Origin: Yersinia alsatica
GTDB lineage: Bacteria; Pseudomonadota; Gammaproteobacteria; Enterobacterales; Enterobacteriaceae
Length of the DNA: 64,000 bases
Assembly (NCBI RefSeq): GCF_902170305.1
Contig: NZ_CABHWW010000005.1
Span: 1 to 64,000 of the forward strand
Direction: 5' to 3'
Within the stretch, counting starts at the first letter, position 1. Every line of letters begins with the position of its first letter. Shown here piece after piece: positions 17,202 to 28,380 of the stretch. The position numbers and the translations under genes were made by a program. Below the pieces are notes generated by a model, which was not told where the DNA came from, searched no databases, and saw nothing but the letters and a program-made list of their open reading frames with translations.

Positions 17202-19718
17202 TTAAAATCTATATTCAATACCGCCCTGAATAGTACGACCACGATTAGGTGTCAGTGAAAGTGAATCACCATAATTAACAATATAAGCACGATTAGTTAT
17301 ATTTTCTATTGTTCCACGCAAAGTTAAATCATTCGTTACTTTATAACTAGCATGAATATCAAATAACGTATACTTCGGCCAATCAGCTACATAGGCAGTA
17401 TTCGGATAACCATCTTTATTCGTCACCGACTTATCTTGATGTCCTTTGTTATAACGGATAGTAGTGCCGAAATCCAGCTTTTGATCAAATATTCTGCCAC
17501 CCAAAACCAAACTACCTCTATCACCCGGCAAATAAGCTGAAGAACCAAATAAATTACTGGCCTTGTAGCATTCTATCTTATTATTTGCATCATTATCATC
17601 AATGGGATATGAACGAACCTTCCAAGAAGCATCCCTAATAATGCCATGCCTTTGCACTCCACCTAACCAAGCTTTTTTTGAACAAACACTATTAACACCA
17701 ATCATTCTGGTATAATTTACCGTCGTATAAAATAAACCCGCATCATAACTTAATTGATACTCTAGCCCACGAAAATGTGTTGCTAACAAATTATTAATAT
17801 AGGTTGCATTCGCAAAAGACTCACCACTAAATTTGGGCTTTTGTTTAGATAACTCAAGATTAATATAATTAGTTACCCGGGTATCAAAGTAGGCGAGCTT
17901 AGCAACCAGACGGTCTTCATTGATAAACAGACCTGTATGCTGAATATTTAGGCCGGCCTCCCAAGCTTTAGCGTTCTCTGCCGCCAACAAAGGGTTAGGT
18001 AAAATCCAACCATGGCCATGTGCACTACCGGTGGCCAGCATTTCAGTCATCGCCGGCGGTCGCCAGGATTTACCGTAGTGACCAAAAAACTCCAACCAAG
18101 GAACCCCGGGCTTAATGCCGATACCTGCGGTGGGTGAAAACTGTCTTGCACGGCGATTAACATCCCATGCCATCGTTAGCGGTGAATTAGAAGAACACCG
18201 GGTACTGACATGCTCGGACTGCTCATGCACGCTTGAGTCACAAGGATTTTCACGGGTATAAGGGTGGCGAAACCCATTCAGTGGCATCCAGGTATTACCT
18301 TGTATGCGAAATTGGTCATGCCGCAGCCCCCCCTCCAACCGCAGCCAATCATTATAATCATAATTCAGTTGGGCAAAGGTGCTGGTAATAGCGCGCAGCC
18401 CTGCTGGCGTCAGCCCATTAACCCTTTTATCCACTGGAGTTATAACATCAAGGTAGTCATTAGTCGTACGCCCGCGGGAACGGTCACTAAACCACTCAAG
18501 GCCATATTTAATACGTAATTGATAGTGATCAGCAGCAGTCAATAAACTGGTATTTTGTAGTTGTAAACCTTGGGTCGTCAGGCGGGTTTGGGTCCAATAT
18601 TGTTTGCGGAAAATGGCATTCGCGTTGTGGGTATCGGTGTAATCATCAGTGTCTACGTAATAGATTTTGGCGCTGGCGTCCAACCAGGCAATATGCTCCG
18701 GCTTTAGGCTATAATCCAAGCCAATATTACGATTCATTACATCGCTAGTACTGTTACTTAACCAACCATATGTGAAAATATGTGGTGTGGCTCTATCATA
18801 TAAAAGAGTAAACATACCAGCATTGGGACTCTGTACTTGTGTTTGTAAATAACTGAGGACTAGCCGTTGATCGGTAGCTAAATTCCAACCTATTTTTGCT
18901 AACCGGGAGTGCATTTTATAGTGCGTAAACGCGATTTTATTATTCTTAATATCATGGTCAAATTTACTCTCTTTCGTCCCCATGCGTATTTCACCAAGGT
19001 AGCCTTTATTCCCCGGCCAATAGTCTTTTAAGTTACGCTCACTGGCGGCTATTAATATATCGCCATCTTCATTACCTAATGCCAGCATGGCACTACCAAT
19101 AAATTGAGTACCATTATCACCGGTTATAGCACGGATTTTGCCGCCAATTTCTTTTCCCTGTTCAAGGAAGTCGCTGGCATTAATGGTATTAAAGGTTGCA
19201 ATTCCACCAATGACTCCCGCCCCCCCTATACCGCTGGAGACACCTTTTTCAATGACCACATTACCCAATATTTCCGGATCGATATACATCACCCCATGGC
19301 GCTGGCCATGACCACTTTTCATAAAGTTCTGCCGCATGCCATCGATATTCATATTGATACGACCGTAATCTTGTATTCCACGGATATTAACCGAAAGTGC
19401 AGGGTCGTTCTGGCTAACACTGGAGTAAACTCCCGGCGTTTGTTCCAGTATATCGGCGGCATGGCGGGCTGGCCGGTGGTCCATTTGTTCGCGCGATATC
19501 TCGCTCACTGAGCGAGGTTTATCATAGATCCAATCACCATCATGAGGAGGGCTTGCCCCTTCCACTTTGAGCTCATCTAACACCATGTCATGCTCATTAG
19601 ATGATTCAGCATTTACGCGCTCTGAATAACCCTGCGCACTGAGGGCCAAAAATAGACTTAAGGCCATTTTATTCATTGGTCTTATTATTGTATCTTTATC
19701 TCTAACTATATTATCCAT
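17202..19718 (-). CDS. hasR: Haemophore/haem TonB-dependent receptor HasR
   Basis: Outer-membrane receptor for HasA-haem and free haem, 838 residues. The signal sequence is near the N terminus (start at 19718, or at the internal ATG at 19676). The TonB box DELKVEG is at 48-54, the plug follows with the GHGQRHG segment (about 137-142), and in the barrel a SWRPPAM motif, His567/His569 and NPLL correspond to the FRAP and NPNL motifs that frame the essential haem histidine of HasR. Unlike Serratia HasR there is no room for an N-terminal signalling domain before the TonB box, consistent with the absence of hasI and hasS. Confidence 0.95.
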   Translation of the reverse strand: MDNIVRDKDTIIRPMNKMALSLFLALSAQGYSERVNAESSNEHDMVLDELKVEGASPPHDGDWIYDKPRSVSEISREQMDHRPARHAADILEQTPGVYSSVSQNDPALSVNIRGIQDYGRINMNIDGMRQNFMKSGHGQRHGVMYIDPEILGNVVIEKGVSSGIGGAGVIGGIATFNTINASDFLEQGKEIGGKIRAITGDNGTQFIGSAMLALGNEDGDILIAASERNLKDYWPGNKGYLGEIRMGTKESKFDHDIKNNKIAFTHYKMHSRLAKIGWNLATDQRLVLSYLQTQVQSPNAGMFTLLYDRATPHIFTYGWLSNSTSDVMNRNIGLDYSLKPEHIAWLDASAKIYYVDTDDYTDTHNANAIFRKQYWTQTRLTTQGLQLQNTSLLTAADHYQLRIKYGLEWFSDRSRGRTTNDYLDVITPVDKRVNGLTPAGLRAITSTFAQLNYDYNDWLRLEGGLRHDQFRIQGNTWMPLNGFRHPYTRENPCDSSVHEQSEHVSTRCSSNSPLTMAWDVNRRARQFSPTAGIGIKPGVPWLEFFGHYGKSWRPPAMTEMLATGSAHGHGWILPNPLLAAENAKAWEAGLNIQHTGLFINEDRLVAKLAYFDTRVTNYINLELSKQKPKFSGESFANATYINNLLATHFRGLEYQLSYDAGLFYTTVNYTRMIGVNSVCSKKAWLGGVQRHGIIRDASWKVRSYPIDDNDANNKIECYKASNLFGSSAYLPGDRGSLVLGGRIFDQKLDFGTTIRYNKGHQDKSVTNKDGYPNTAYVADWPKYTLFDIHASYKVTNDLTLRGTIENITNRAYIVNYGDSLSLTPNRGRTIQGGIEYRF

Positions 19719-20224
19719 TTATGAGATTTCATCCTTATTAATATAAAAATAATATATATATTAATCATTAGCCGTAGCTTAATGGCCTTTGAAATAAAAT
19801 TCAGCAATAGGAACATCGCCAAATAATAGAAGTTATCCGGTGAGTGATATTGTGTTATTTTCTATAAATTAAATAAGTTACTGCATCAAATAAATGGAAC
19901 ATTACATTGGAAATAAAGTGCACTACTTTATTAGAGGGCAAGGTAATTTGTTTCAGTAAAATACATCGCTATTTCAGTTAAATTGATTCATTTAATTTTT
20001 TAATGCTAGTAGAGGTTTTACTATAGCGCCATTATTTGATAATAATTATCATAATCATTTCTGGTTATAAACTCAACGGCATATTAAAAATAAAACAGCA
20101 TGTTATTGAGTGCATTGGTTTTATAAGAGAAATAAGTAATAAATAGTAGTTGGCGTTAAATGAATTAAAATTCCCACATAAAGTCGGTAGAAATAAAATA
20201 TTGTCGAGTAGCTATAACGCAAAA
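19719..20224. other. AT-rich intergenic region upstream of hasR
   Basis: About 500 bases without a credible gene. It holds the Fur box at 20038-20056. The remaining stretch toward hasR (about 320 bases) is very AT-rich and would form a long 5' leader if transcription starts at the Fur-controlled promoter. No sigma-factor or antisigma gene (hasI, hasS) is present. Confidence 0.6.
20038..20056 (-). promoter_or_regulatory. Fur box of the has locus
   Basis: On the minus strand the 19-mer GATTATGATAATTATTATC matches 17 of the 19 positions of the classical Fur consensus GATAATGATAATCATTATC. A TATAGT -10-like hexamer lies just downstream (20035-20030 on the minus strand), so Fur would cover the promoter. 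It is about 320 bases upstream of hasR. Confidence 0.85.
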
Positions 20225-20277
20225 CGGGCCACAATAAATGTGGCCCGCTCCCAGTATTAATGAATTACATTAATACT
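20225..20277 (-). terminator. Tandem hairpins after argH
   Basis: Two perfect inverted repeats follow the argH stop: AGTATTAATG / CATTAATACT (20253-20277) and CGGGCCACA / TGTGGCCCG (20225-20247). The second is followed on the minus strand by a short T-run, so it is the likely terminator of the argCBH operon. Confidence 0.75.
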
Positions 20278-20284
20278 CTGCAAA

Positions 20285-21658
20285 TTAAAATAACCGCGTT
20301 TTAGCTTCAGCAATGGCCGATGCCACTTGCTGCGGCGAAACACCGCCTTTAGCGACCCGCTTATCCAGACAAGATTGCAATGCCAGAATCGGATACACAT
20401 CATCATTGATGACCGCACTGAATTTCTGCAAATCACTCAGCGATAAAGCCTCTAATGCTTTGCCCTGACGAATAGCCTCAACAACCGCCTCACCCACAAT
20501 ATGGTGAGCTTCACGGAAAGGCACACCTTTAGCAACCAGATAGTCAGCCAACTCTGTCGCATTGGCATAACCTTGCTCAGCCGCTTCTTTACAGCGCGGG
20601 CGTTTTACTTGAATGCCATCCAGCACCAGCGCTGCCATATGCAGGCAATCAAGCCAGGTATCGAGTGCATCAAACAGCCCTTCTTTGTCTTCCTGCATGT
20701 CTTTGTTATAAGCCAGAGGCAAGCCTTTCAGCGTCATCATCATCCCAGTCAATGCGCCCTGTACCCGACCACATTTCCCACGGATTAATTCCAATGCATC
20801 TGGATTTTTCTTTTGCGGCATCAGGGAAGAGCCCGACGTAACGCGATCAGATAAGTCGACAAAAGCGGCTTCACCACTGTTGAAGAAGATCAGGTCTTCG
20901 GCAAAGCGGGATAAATGCACCATGCCGATGCTGGCATTAGACAGCAATTCCAGCACATGGTCGCGGTCGGAAACACTATCCAGACTGTTACGTGTTGCCG
21001 AAGCAAAACCTAACCAGCCCGCCAGTTGTTCACGATCGATGGCATAAGCTGTTCCTGCCAGCGCACCACTGCCTAACGGACTGACATCCAAACGTTTTAG
21101 TGTGTCTTGCAGGCGGCTTTCATCGCGGGAAAGCATTTCAGCATAGGCCAGACACCAGTGTGCGAAGGTGACAGGTTGTGCCCGTTGCAAGTGGGTATAG
21201 CCTGGCATGACGGCATCTTGGTTAGCTTCAGCAGTGATAACCAGCGCCTGCTGCAACTGCTGCACCGCGGTTTTCAATTCCGTTATCTGGAACTTACACC
21301 ACAATTTCAGATCCGTTGCCACTTGGTCATTACGGCTACGCCCGGTATGCAGCTTTTTGCCTAAATCGCCCACTTTTTCAATCAGTTTGGTTTCAACCCA
21401 GCTGTGGATATCTTCCGCATCGCTGGCCAAAATAGCTTGTGGATCGGCCTGCACTTCTTCCAACAAAACAGAGAGTGCCTGCTCAAGTTGTTGCTGTTCT
21501 GAATCGGTCAAAACGCCAACTGTGACCAGTGCTTTCGACCAGGCAACAGAACCGATAATATCCTGTTCAGCCAGTCGGTAATCAAACCGCAGGGAATCAT
21601 TAAACTGCTTAAAACGCTGATCTGCCGCCTGACTGAACCGTCCGCCCCACAATGCCAT
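20285..21658 (-). CDS. argH: Argininosuccinate lyase ArgH
   Basis: Last step of arginine synthesis: cleaves argininosuccinate to arginine and fumarate. The 457-residue length equals E. coli ArgH. The superfamily signature [11 protein letters not shown] is at about 280 and the catalytic TGRSRNDQV stretch lies before it. It belongs to the argC-argB-argH unit, separated from argB by a 139-base gap holding a short ERIC derivative. Confidence 0.97.
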   Translation of the reverse strand: MALWGGRFSQAADQRFKQFNDSLRFDYRLAEQDIIGSVAWSKALVTVGVLTDSEQQQLEQALSVLLEEVQADPQAILASDAEDIHSWVETKLIEKVGDLGKKLHTGRSRNDQVATDLKLWCKFQITELKTAVQQLQQALVITAEANQDAVMPGYTHLQRAQPVTFAHWCLAYAEMLSRDESRLQDTLKRLDVSPLGSGALAGTAYAIDREQLAGWLGFASATRNSLDSVSDRDHVLELLSNASIGMVHLSRFAEDLIFFNSGEAAFVDLSDRVTSGSSLMPQKKNPDALELIRGKCGRVQGALTGMMMTLKGLPLAYNKDMQEDKEGLFDALDTWLDCLHMAALVLDGIQVKRPRCKEAAEQGYANATELADYLVAKGVPFREAHHIVGEAVVEAIRQGKALEALSLSDLQKFSAVINDDVYPILALQSCLDKRVAKGGVSPQQVASAIAEAKTRLF

Positions 21659-21742
21659 AATTTTGCTTCCCTAGATTGTGAATATACCCATCATCTTTAG
21701 GGATGATTGGCATTGAAATTGTGTTGATATAGAAAATCATAA

Positions 21743-21799
21743 TATACCCAAAGTTGTTGGAGTTGCAGCAAAGCCGCAACTTCAAATACAGCGGGTATT
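21743..21799 (+). repeat. 57-base ERIC derivative between argB and argH
   Basis: Begins TATACCCAAAG and ends GCGGGTATT, the two ends of an ERIC, with the centre reduced to a GTTGCAGCAAAGCCGCAAC hairpin. It is an internally deleted copy inside the arg operon, and its last bases form part of the argB stop codon (21798-21800). Confidence 0.65.
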
Positions 21800-22571
21800 A
21801 AGCCAGAATACGGGTACCAATCGGCACGCCATTAAACAGGGCTGGCAGCTGATCGGCATGACGCCAACTGGCGATATCTACCGGACGACCTAATGAACGT
21901 GCCGCATCCAGCGCCGCATTCACTTTAACCACCATACCGTCAGTAATGATGCCCTGAGCAATTAATTGCTCGGCTTTTTGCGCCGTCATCTCCGCTATCC
22001 GTTGGCCCTTGCCATCCAGAATGCCACTGACATCTGACAGTAAAATCAAATCTGCGCCCAGCGTGGCAGCCAATGCTGTTGCGGCCTGATCCGCATTCAC
22101 ATTCATTAATTTGCCATCAATAGTGATACCAATAGAGCTGATGATTGGCATGTAATCCGCAGCCAGCAAGGTTTGCACCAAAGCCGGAGAACCCGGTAAT
22201 GCTTTACCGACATGCCCCAGTTCGGCATCTAATGGCGTAACTTCTACGGTATTGCCATCGCCCAGACACAAACCGACAGCATTGATTTGGTGTTTTACCG
22301 CCCAAGCCAGCAGGGTTTTGTTAGCCGTACCGGCCAATGCACCGGTAATGATATCAATCTGATCGGCTGGGGTAACACGCAGGCCGTTTTTCTTCACTAC
22401 CGGCAAAGCGAGTTTTTTCATCAAATCATCAACCAGGCAACCACCACCGTGCATAATCACCAGCGGGCGCTCATGTTTCTCACGATAGGTCACCAATGCA
22501 GTAAACAGGCGTTCCAGCGCTTCTTCGCTGTCCAGCAACACGCCACCTAATTTAATGACTAATGGGTTCAT
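21798..22571 (-). CDS. argB: N-acetylglutamate kinase ArgB
   Basis: Phosphorylates N-acetyl-L-glutamate, the second step of arginine synthesis. The 257-residue amino-acid-kinase fold shows the N-terminal KLGG loop, the HGGG motif (MHGGGCLVD), NVNADQAA and a C-terminal GTRI end. Length agrees with the E. coli enzyme (about 257-258). It lies between argC and argH. Its start is 16 bases from the reverse-oriented ERIC that separates it from argC. Confidence 0.97.
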   Translation of the reverse strand: MNPLVIKLGGVLLDSEEALERLFTALVTYREKHERPLVIMHGGGCLVDDLMKKLALPVVKKNGLRVTPADQIDIITGALAGTANKTLLAWAVKHQINAVGLCLGDGNTVEVTPLDAELGHVGKALPGSPALVQTLLAADYMPIISSIGITIDGKLMNVNADQAATALAATLGADLILLSDVSGILDGKGQRIAEMTAQKAEQLIAQGIITDGMVVKVNAALDAARSLGRPVDIASWRHADQLPALFNGVPIGTRILA

Positions 22572-22586
22572 TATGTTTCGCCTCGA

Positions 22587-22694
22587 TGTACCCGTCGTCT
22601 TTCAAGTTGCAGGGTTGTTGGCTGCCATCATTCACTCAACTCATTGAGTTCATTCTGTTATCGCCTACCTGCAACTCGAAATCTATTGGGTATA
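22587..22694 (-). repeat. ERIC-type repeat between argC and argB, reverse orientation
   Basis: About 108 bases. The reverse complement begins TATACCCAATAGATTTCGAG and ends CAACTTGAAAGACGACGGGTA, with a central palindrome around ACTCAATGAGTTGAGT. It closely resembles the copy at 33604-33728. It lies inside the argCBH operon, so it is expected to be part of the polycistronic mRNA. Confidence 0.8.
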
Positions 22695-22751
22695 ATTAGA
22701 TTATATTTCTGTATTTTCTGGTTCTGGCTCGGTGCTTTACCCTCTGGCCGC

Positions 22752-23756
22752 CTACAACAGCGACTGGGTTTCCGCAAAGCCAAAACGTATATTCATGCAT
22801 TGGACAGCCTGTGCTGCCGCACCTTTTAGCAGGTTATCTTCTGTCGCGACAATAATTAAATGTTCGCCCTGTACAGAGAAACCAATATCACAGAAAGGTA
22901 AACCCACCACCGCTTTCAGTGCTGGCACGCCTTGCTGATATAACCGCACCAGTGGCTTATCCTGATATGCATTGTGATAGGCCTCGGCGATATCTTGTGC
23001 TGTCACTCCGGCTTTCAAACGGCAGGTGATGGTCGCCAAAATGCCCCGGGCAAAATTCCCCAAATGCGGCGTAAAAATGACCGGCGTGCCAAGGTGAGCA
23101 ACAATTTCCGGCTGATGACGATGATTAAACAAGCCGTACGGTTGCAAACTCACTTCGCAGAAGCTGTTGCCGATACTGGCTTTACGTCCCGCGCCACTCA
23201 CACCACTGACCGCGTTAATCACCGGCCATTGTGCTTCATTGAGCAAATCGCCATCGACCAATGGCTTAAGTGCCAATTGTGATGCGGTTGGGTAGCAACC
23301 CGGTACGGCAATCAATTGCGCCTGTTTAATCTCTTCGGCCTGCCATTCAGCCAGCCCATAAACCGCTTTATCCAGCCAATCGGCATGTTGATGCTCGAAA
23401 CCATAATATTGGCGGTAAAACGCTGTGTCCTGAACCCGGAATGCCCCCGAGAGATCAAACACCACGCAGCCTGCTGCCAGGAATTGTGGGGCTAAATCAT
23501 GGCTAACTTCATGGGCAGTGGCGAGGAAGACAACATCAACACCTTTTGCCGCCTGAGCCACATCCACCAAGGGTTGCAGCGGAAGATCGATAATGCCTTT
23601 TAGTTGCGGATGCAGATCAGAAAGTAATTTTCCTGCATCTGCACTTTGCGCTGAAACCGTTAAACCGGTTATGTTCATATGTGGGTGACGATTCAGGTAA
23701 GCCGTAAGCTCCGCTCCGGCATAACCACTGGCACCAACAATCAGCGTATTCAACAT
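22752..23756 (-). CDS. argC: N-acetyl-gamma-glutamyl-phosphate reductase ArgC
   Basis: NADPH-dependent reduction of N-acetylglutamyl phosphate, the third step of arginine synthesis. It has 334 residues. The Rossmann motif [11 protein letters not shown] is at the N terminus and the catalytic Cys154 is in VPGCYPTAS. It is the first gene of argCBH, divergent from argE across paired ARG boxes. Confidence 0.97.
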   Translation of the reverse strand: MLNTLIVGASGYAGAELTAYLNRHPHMNITGLTVSAQSADAGKLLSDLHPQLKGIIDLPLQPLVDVAQAAKGVDVVFLATAHEVSHDLAPQFLAAGCVVFDLSGAFRVQDTAFYRQYYGFEHQHADWLDKAVYGLAEWQAEEIKQAQLIAVPGCYPTASQLALKPLVDGDLLNEAQWPVINAVSGVSGAGRKASIGNSFCEVSLQPYGLFNHRHQPEIVAHLGTPVIFTPHLGNFARGILATITCRLKAGVTAQDIAEAYHNAYQDKPLVRLYQQGVPALKAVVGLPFCDIGFSVQGEHLIIVATEDNLLKGAAAQAVQCMNIRFGFAETQSLL

Positions 23757-23922
23757 GGGTTTAGTTTACCTTCTGACTAAATTGTATTTATGCGTTTAAA
23801 GACATAAATACTCAAAACCGTTATCCGGGTTCTCAGCAAGGTTTTACTGTTCCCCCACGTGATTGAGCATTGACATTTTCGTAAAATTAAGGGCGCTTTT
23901 GGGTTCCCTTACGCTCAAGCTT

Positions 23923-23961
23923 AATGTATTTTTATTCATAATTACTGCATGAATATTGATA
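23923..23961. promoter_or_regulatory. Paired ARG boxes (ArgR operator) between argC and argE
   Basis: Two 18-base boxes separated by 3 bases, the standard ArgR spacing: 23923-23940 (core TGTATTTTTATTCA) and 23944-23961 (core TGCATGAATATTGA). Both keep the TGNAT...ATNCA skeleton, the second less perfectly. One operator would control both divergent transcripts, as in E. coli. Confidence 0.88.
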
Positions 23962-23986
23962 CTATCCTAACCAAAGGCTGTCAACA

Positions 23987-25141
23987 GTGAAGATGAAATT
24001 ACCTCCATTTATTGAGCTGTATCGGGCATTAATCGCCACACCATCGATCAGCGCAACCGATAGTGCTCTCGACCAAAGTAATGAGTCGCTAATCAACTTG
24101 TTGGCCGGATGGTTTGCTGATCTGGGTTTTCGTGTCGAAATCCAGCCTGTACCTGATACTCGCCACAAATTTAATCTGCTCGCCTCTATTGGTGAAGGTC
24201 AGGGTGGATTGCTGCTGGCGGGCCACACCGATACCGTCCCCTATGATGAAGGGCGCTGGACGCGCGACCCATTCACCCTGACTGAGCATGACAATAAGTT
24301 GTATGGTTTGGGTACCGCGGATATGAAAGGGTTTTTTGCCTTTATTCTGGATACGGTACGCGATATTGATGCCAGTAAACTGAGTAAGCCGCTGTATATT
24401 CTGGCAACTGCCGATGAAGAGACCACCATGGCAGGCGCGCGTTATTTTGCCGCGTCTACCCAGTTGCGCCCCGACTTCGCCATTATTGGTGAGCCAACAT
24501 CACTGCAACCGGTGCGGGCGCACAAAGGGCATATTTCCAACGCCATCCGTATTACCGGCCAGTCTGGTCACTCCAGTGATCCCGCGCGTGGTGTGAATGC
24601 CATTGATTTGATGCATGAATCTATCACCCAGTTGATGAAACTGCGCACCACCCTACAAGAGCGTTATAACAACCCGGCGTTTGCCATTCCTTATCCGACG
24701 ATGAATTTCGGTCATATTAATGGCGGTGATGCCGCAAACCGTATCTGTGCTTGCTGTGAATTGCATATGGATATCCGCCCGCTGCCGGGCCTGACATTAA
24801 GTGATCTGGATGAGTTAATGACTGAAGCGTTGGCACCAGTGAGTGAGCGCTGGCCGGGCCGCTTGAGTATTGATGAGCTGCACCCGCCGATCCCAGGTTA
24901 TGAGTGCCCAACCGATCACCATATGGTGGGCGTTATCGAGAAATTACTCGGTGAGCGCACCGCGGTGGTTAACTACTGCACCGAAGCGCCGTTTATCCAG
25001 CAAGTTTGCCCAACATTGGTATTGGGCCCTGGGTCTATCAATCAAGCCCATCAGCCGGATGAATTTATCGATATGGCCTTTATCGAGCCAACCCGCGAGC
25101 TAATTGGTCAGTTAGTTGATCATTTCTGTCAGCAGAAATAA
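23987..25141 (+). CDS. argE: N-acetylornithine deacetylase ArgE
   Basis: Hydrolyses N2-acetylornithine to ornithine. M20-family metalloenzyme of 384 residues with the metal motifs GHTDTVP and ATADEET and the GTADMKGFF segment. The start is GTG at 23987 (GTG AAG ATG AAA), which aligns with the E. coli N terminus MKNKLPPF; an ATG two codons later is the alternative. Divergent from argCBH and followed by ppc after an ERIC. Confidence 0.96.
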   Translation: MKMKLPPFIELYRALIATPSISATDSALDQSNESLINLLAGWFADLGFRVEIQPVPDTRHKFNLLASIGEGQGGLLLAGHTDTVPYDEGRWTRDPFTLTEHDNKLYGLGTADMKGFFAFILDTVRDIDASKLSKPLYILATADEETTMAGARYFAASTQLRPDFAIIGEPTSLQPVRAHKGHISNAIRITGQSGHSSDPARGVNAIDLMHESITQLMKLRTTLQERYNNPAFAIPYPTMNFGHINGGDAANRICACCELHMDIRPLPGLTLSDLDELMTEALAPVSERWPGRLSIDELHPPIPGYECPTDHHMVGVIEKLLGERTAVVNYCTEAPFIQQVCPTLVLGPGSINQAHQPDEFIDMAFIEPTRELIGQLVDHFCQQK

Positions 25142-25345
25142 CCCTAATGGGGTAGTCGGATCAAAATTACCGATTAGCCAGACTGATAACCTGACCTCGG
25201 TAATTAAATTTCAACAATATCCCTAAAATTGATGTTTTTTTGCTAAAAATAGTGTCAATTGGGGTATGGAATTGAACGCGGCGAGTGGAAATGTCCATCT
25301 CAGCCTTTTGAGTGAAATTAATTTACAAAAAAAACCATAAAAGTT

Positions 25346-25472
25346 TATACCCAAAGTCATTGGCGTTGCAGATAGGCAGCAAGTGAACAAATCCCGATGA
25401 GCTGACACTGGTCAGTGATTCGGGTGAGTGAGCGCCGCTAACAACCCTGCGGCGTCAAGGGCGAAGGGGATA
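25346..25472 (+). repeat. Full-length 127-base ERIC immediately upstream of ppc
   Basis: Starts TATACCCAAAGTCATTGG and ends GCGAAGGGGATA; exactly 127 bases, the canonical ERIC length. The centre contains the conserved CAGTGATTCGGGTGAGTGAGCG stretch, close to the ERIC consensus. It ends 15 bases before the ppc ATG, so the ppc leader either contains it or starts within it. Confidence 0.88.
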
Positions 25473-25487
25473 TGGGTCAGGGGTCAT

Positions 25488-28124
25488 ATGAACGAACAAT
25501 ATTCCGCAATGCGAAGTAACGTCAGTATGCTCGGTAAACTACTCGGGGATACCATCAAGGAAGCGCTAGGCGAACACATTCTTGATCGGGTAGAAACCAT
25601 CCGTAAATTATCTAAATCTTCGCGTGCTGGTAATGAAGCGAGCCGTCAGGAGCTACTGACGACGCTGCAAAATCTGTCCAACGACGAGCTGCTACCGGTA
25701 GCCCGTGCTTTTAGCCAATTCCTCAATCTGACGAATACGGCAGAGCAATACCACAGTATTTCGCCACACGGTGAAGCGGCAAGTAATCCGGAAGCTCTGG
25801 CCCAACTGTTCACCCGCTTAAAAGAGAAAAATTTGAGCGAAAAGGACATGCGCAGTGCGGTTGACGAATTATCCATTGAGCTGGTGTTGACCGCTCACCC
25901 AACCGAAATCACTCGCCGCACCCTGATCCACAAACTGGTTGAAGTGAATACTTGCCTGAGCCAACTGGATCACAACGATTTAGCCGATTACGAACGCAAC
26001 AAGATCATGCGTCGTTTGCGTCAGTTAGTTGCACAATCATGGCATACCGACGAAATTCGTAAAATTCGCCCTTCCCCAGTCGATGAAGCTAAATGGGGCT
26101 TTGCGGTAGTTGAAAATAGTCTGTGGGAAGGTGTGCCCGCATTCCTGCGTGAGTTTAACGAGCAGTTGCAAAACTCCCTCGATTACCGCTTGCCTGTCGA
26201 GGCGGTGCCGATTCGTTTCACCTCATGGATGGGCGGCGACCGCGACGGTAACCCCAATGTCACCGCAGAGATCACTCGCCATGTGCTGTTACTGAGCCGC
26301 TGGAAAGCGACCGATTTGTTCCTGCGTGATATTCAAGTGCTGGTGTCCGAGCTTTCTATGTCGGAATGTACGCCGGAATTGCGTGAACTGGCCGGTGGCG
26401 AAGAGGTGCTTGAACCTTATCGCGAGCTGATGAAGCGCGTGCGCACCCAGTTGACCAATACTCAGGCCTATCTGGAAAGCCGTCTGAAAGGCGAGCGCGT
26501 ATTGCCGCCAACTGACTTGCTGGTCAGCAATGATCAACTGTGGGACCCGCTCTATGCGTGCTATCAGTCCCTGAAAACCTGTGGCATGGAAATCATCGCC
26601 AACGGCCAATTGCTGGACACTCTGCGCCGTGTACGCTGTTTTGGTGTGCCATTGGTGCGTATCGATGTGCGTCAGGAAAGTACCCGTCATACCGATGCTA
26701 TTGCTGAACTGACTCGCTATCTGGGCCTTGGCGATTATGAAAGCTGGTCTGAAGCAGATAAACAAGCCTTCCTGATCCGCGAGCTGAACTCCAAACGCCC
26801 ATTGGTTCCACTGAAATGGGAACCTAGCGCCGACACGCAAGAAGTGCTGGAAACCTGCCGGGTTATCGCCGAAGCGCCGCAAGGCTCTATCGCCGCTTAT
26901 GTTATCTCCATGGCCAAAGTGCCGTCGGACGTGCTGGCGGTGCATTTGCTGCTGAAAGAAGCCGGTTGTCCATTCACTCTGCCCGTCGCGCCACTGTTCG
27001 AAACGCTTGATGACCTCAACAATGCCGACGACGTGATGACCCAGTTGCTGAGTATCGACTGGTATCGCGGCCTGATCCAAGGCAAGCAAATGGTGATGAT
27101 TGGCTATTCTGACTCGGCGAAAGATGCCGGCGTGATGGCCGCCTCTTGGGCGCAATATCGCGCGCAGGATGCATTAATCAAAACCTGTGAGAAAGCGGGT
27201 ATCTCCCTGACGCTGTTCCATGGCCGTGGCGGTTCGATTGGCCGCGGTGGAGCACCGGCGCACGCCGCTCTGCTCTCTCAGCCTCCGGGTAGCCTGAAAG
27301 GCGGCTTACGTGTTACTGAACAGGGCGAGATGATTCGCTTCAAGTTTGGCCTGCCGGAAGTCACTATCAGTAGCCTGGCGCTGTATGCCGGTGCCATTCT
27401 GGAAGCGAATTTGTTACCACCGCCAGAGCCGAAAAAAGAATGGGTTGAGGTGATGGATTTGCTGTCTGATGCATCCTGCGATATGTATCGCGGCTACGTG
27501 CGTGAGAATCCCGAGTTTGTTCCTTACTTCCGCGCGGCAACACCGGAGCTGGAGTTAGGTAAATTGCCATTGGGTTCACGCCCGGCAAAACGCCGCCCAG
27601 ACGGTGGCGTAGAGAGTCTGCGTGCCATCCCATGGATTTTCGCCTGGACGCAAAACCGTCTGATGCTACCCGCTTGGCTGGGTGCCGGTGCCGGTTTGCA
27701 GAAAGCGATCGATGCTGGTAAGAAAGAGGCATTAGCCACTATGTGCCGTGATTGGCCATTCTTCTCTACCCGCATTGGTATGCTGGAGATGGTATTTGCG
27801 AAAGCCGATTTATGGCTGGCTGAATATTACGATCAGCGCCTGGTGGATAAATCTTTGTGGCCGTTAGGCCAGCAATTACGCGACCAATTAGAAGCGGATA
27901 TTAAAGTGGTGTTGGCCATTGCCAACGATGATCACTTAATGGCTGATTTGCCGTGGATTGCAGAGTCTATCGCGTTGCGTAACGTGTACACCGACCCATT
28001 AAACGTGTTGCAAGCCGAGCTGTTACACCGCTCGCGTCAGCAAGAACACCCAGATGCCCGTGTTGAGCAGGCTTTGATGGTGACGATTGCTGGTGTTGCC
28101 GCCGGGATGCGGAATACAGGTTAG
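25488..28124 (+). CDS. ppc: Phosphoenolpyruvate carboxylase Ppc
   Basis: Anaplerotic enzyme making oxaloacetate from PEP and bicarbonate. The 878-residue protein has the catalytic His region [12 protein letters not shown], the [12 protein letters not shown] active-site loop, the glycine-rich [14 protein letters not shown] segment and the invariant C terminus MRNTG. The frame opens earlier (25428), but those 20 codons are ERIC sequence; the ATG at 25488 gives [12 protein letters not shown], as in E. coli. A hairpin terminator follows the stop. Confidence 0.98.
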   Translation: MNEQYSAMRSNVSMLGKLLGDTIKEALGEHILDRVETIRKLSKSSRAGNEASRQELLTTLQNLSNDELLPVARAFSQFLNLTNTAEQYHSISPHGEAASNPEALAQLFTRLKEKNLSEKDMRSAVDELSIELVLTAHPTEITRRTLIHKLVEVNTCLSQLDHNDLADYERNKIMRRLRQLVAQSWHTDEIRKIRPSPVDEAKWGFAVVENSLWEGVPAFLREFNEQLQNSLDYRLPVEAVPIRFTSWMGGDRDGNPNVTAEITRHVLLLSRWKATDLFLRDIQVLVSELSMSECTPELRELAGGEEVLEPYRELMKRVRTQLTNTQAYLESRLKGERVLPPTDLLVSNDQLWDPLYACYQSLKTCGMEIIANGQLLDTLRRVRCFGVPLVRIDVRQESTRHTDAIAELTRYLGLGDYESWSEADKQAFLIRELNSKRPLVPLKWEPSADTQEVLETCRVIAEAPQGSIAAYVISMAKVPSDVLAVHLLLKEAGCPFTLPVAPLFETLDDLNNADDVMTQLLSIDWYRGLIQGKQMVMIGYSDSAKDAGVMAASWAQYRAQDALIKTCEKAGISLTLFHGRGGSIGRGGAPAHAALLSQPPGSLKGGLRVTEQGEMIRFKFGLPEVTISSLALYAGAILEANLLPPPEPKKEWVEVMDLLSDASCDMYRGYVRENPEFVPYFRAATPELELGKLPLGSRPAKRRPDGGVESLRAIPWIFAWTQNRLMLPAWLGAGAGLQKAIDAGKKEALATMCRDWPFFSTRIGMLEMVFAKADLWLAEYYDQRLVDKSLWPLGQQLRDQLEADIKVVLAIANDDHLMADLPWIAESIALRNVYTDPLNVLQAELLHRSRQQEHPDARVEQALMVTIAGVAAGMRNTG

Positions 28125-28136
28125 AGGTGATACAAG

Positions 28137-28157
28137 GGGGAGGAAACTCCCCTTTTT
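28137..28157 (+). terminator. Intrinsic terminator of ppc
   Basis: GGGGAG / CTCCCC stem with a GAAA tetraloop followed by five T residues, starting about a dozen bases after the ppc stop. Confidence 0.88.
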
Positions 28158-28225
28158 CATGGGGTTAAGGTTTCGGTTGCTAATCGTTCAGTGATCAACT
28201 TATCTCCACAACCTCAACCGAGTTA

Positions 28226-28247
28226 AGGCCCATAAGCGTGGGCCTTA
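28226..28247. other. Hairpin in the ppc-metF gap
   Basis: AAGGCCCA / TGGGCCTT perfect 8-base stem with a six-base loop. There is no T-tract on the plus strand. Purpose unknown. Confidence 0.4.
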
Positions 28248-28380
28248 ACAATCCGCGCTTTTCGCGAGCATCCTTGCTTGCCCACTCACTCTACCCTCCA
28301 TCCTTGTCGGCAATATTCCTGATTGCACTTAACATCAAAGCCCAAAAACCAAGGTTTTGACCTTAATATTTAAAAGCACA

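Noticed and set aside
19719-20284. hasI/hasS regulatory genes
   Set aside because: No frame of suitable length is present, and HasR lacks the signalling domain, so the ECF system is absent here.
25428-25487. N-terminal extension of ppc by 20 codons
   Set aside because: The extension is ERIC sequence, and the ATG at 25488 gives the conserved family N terminus.
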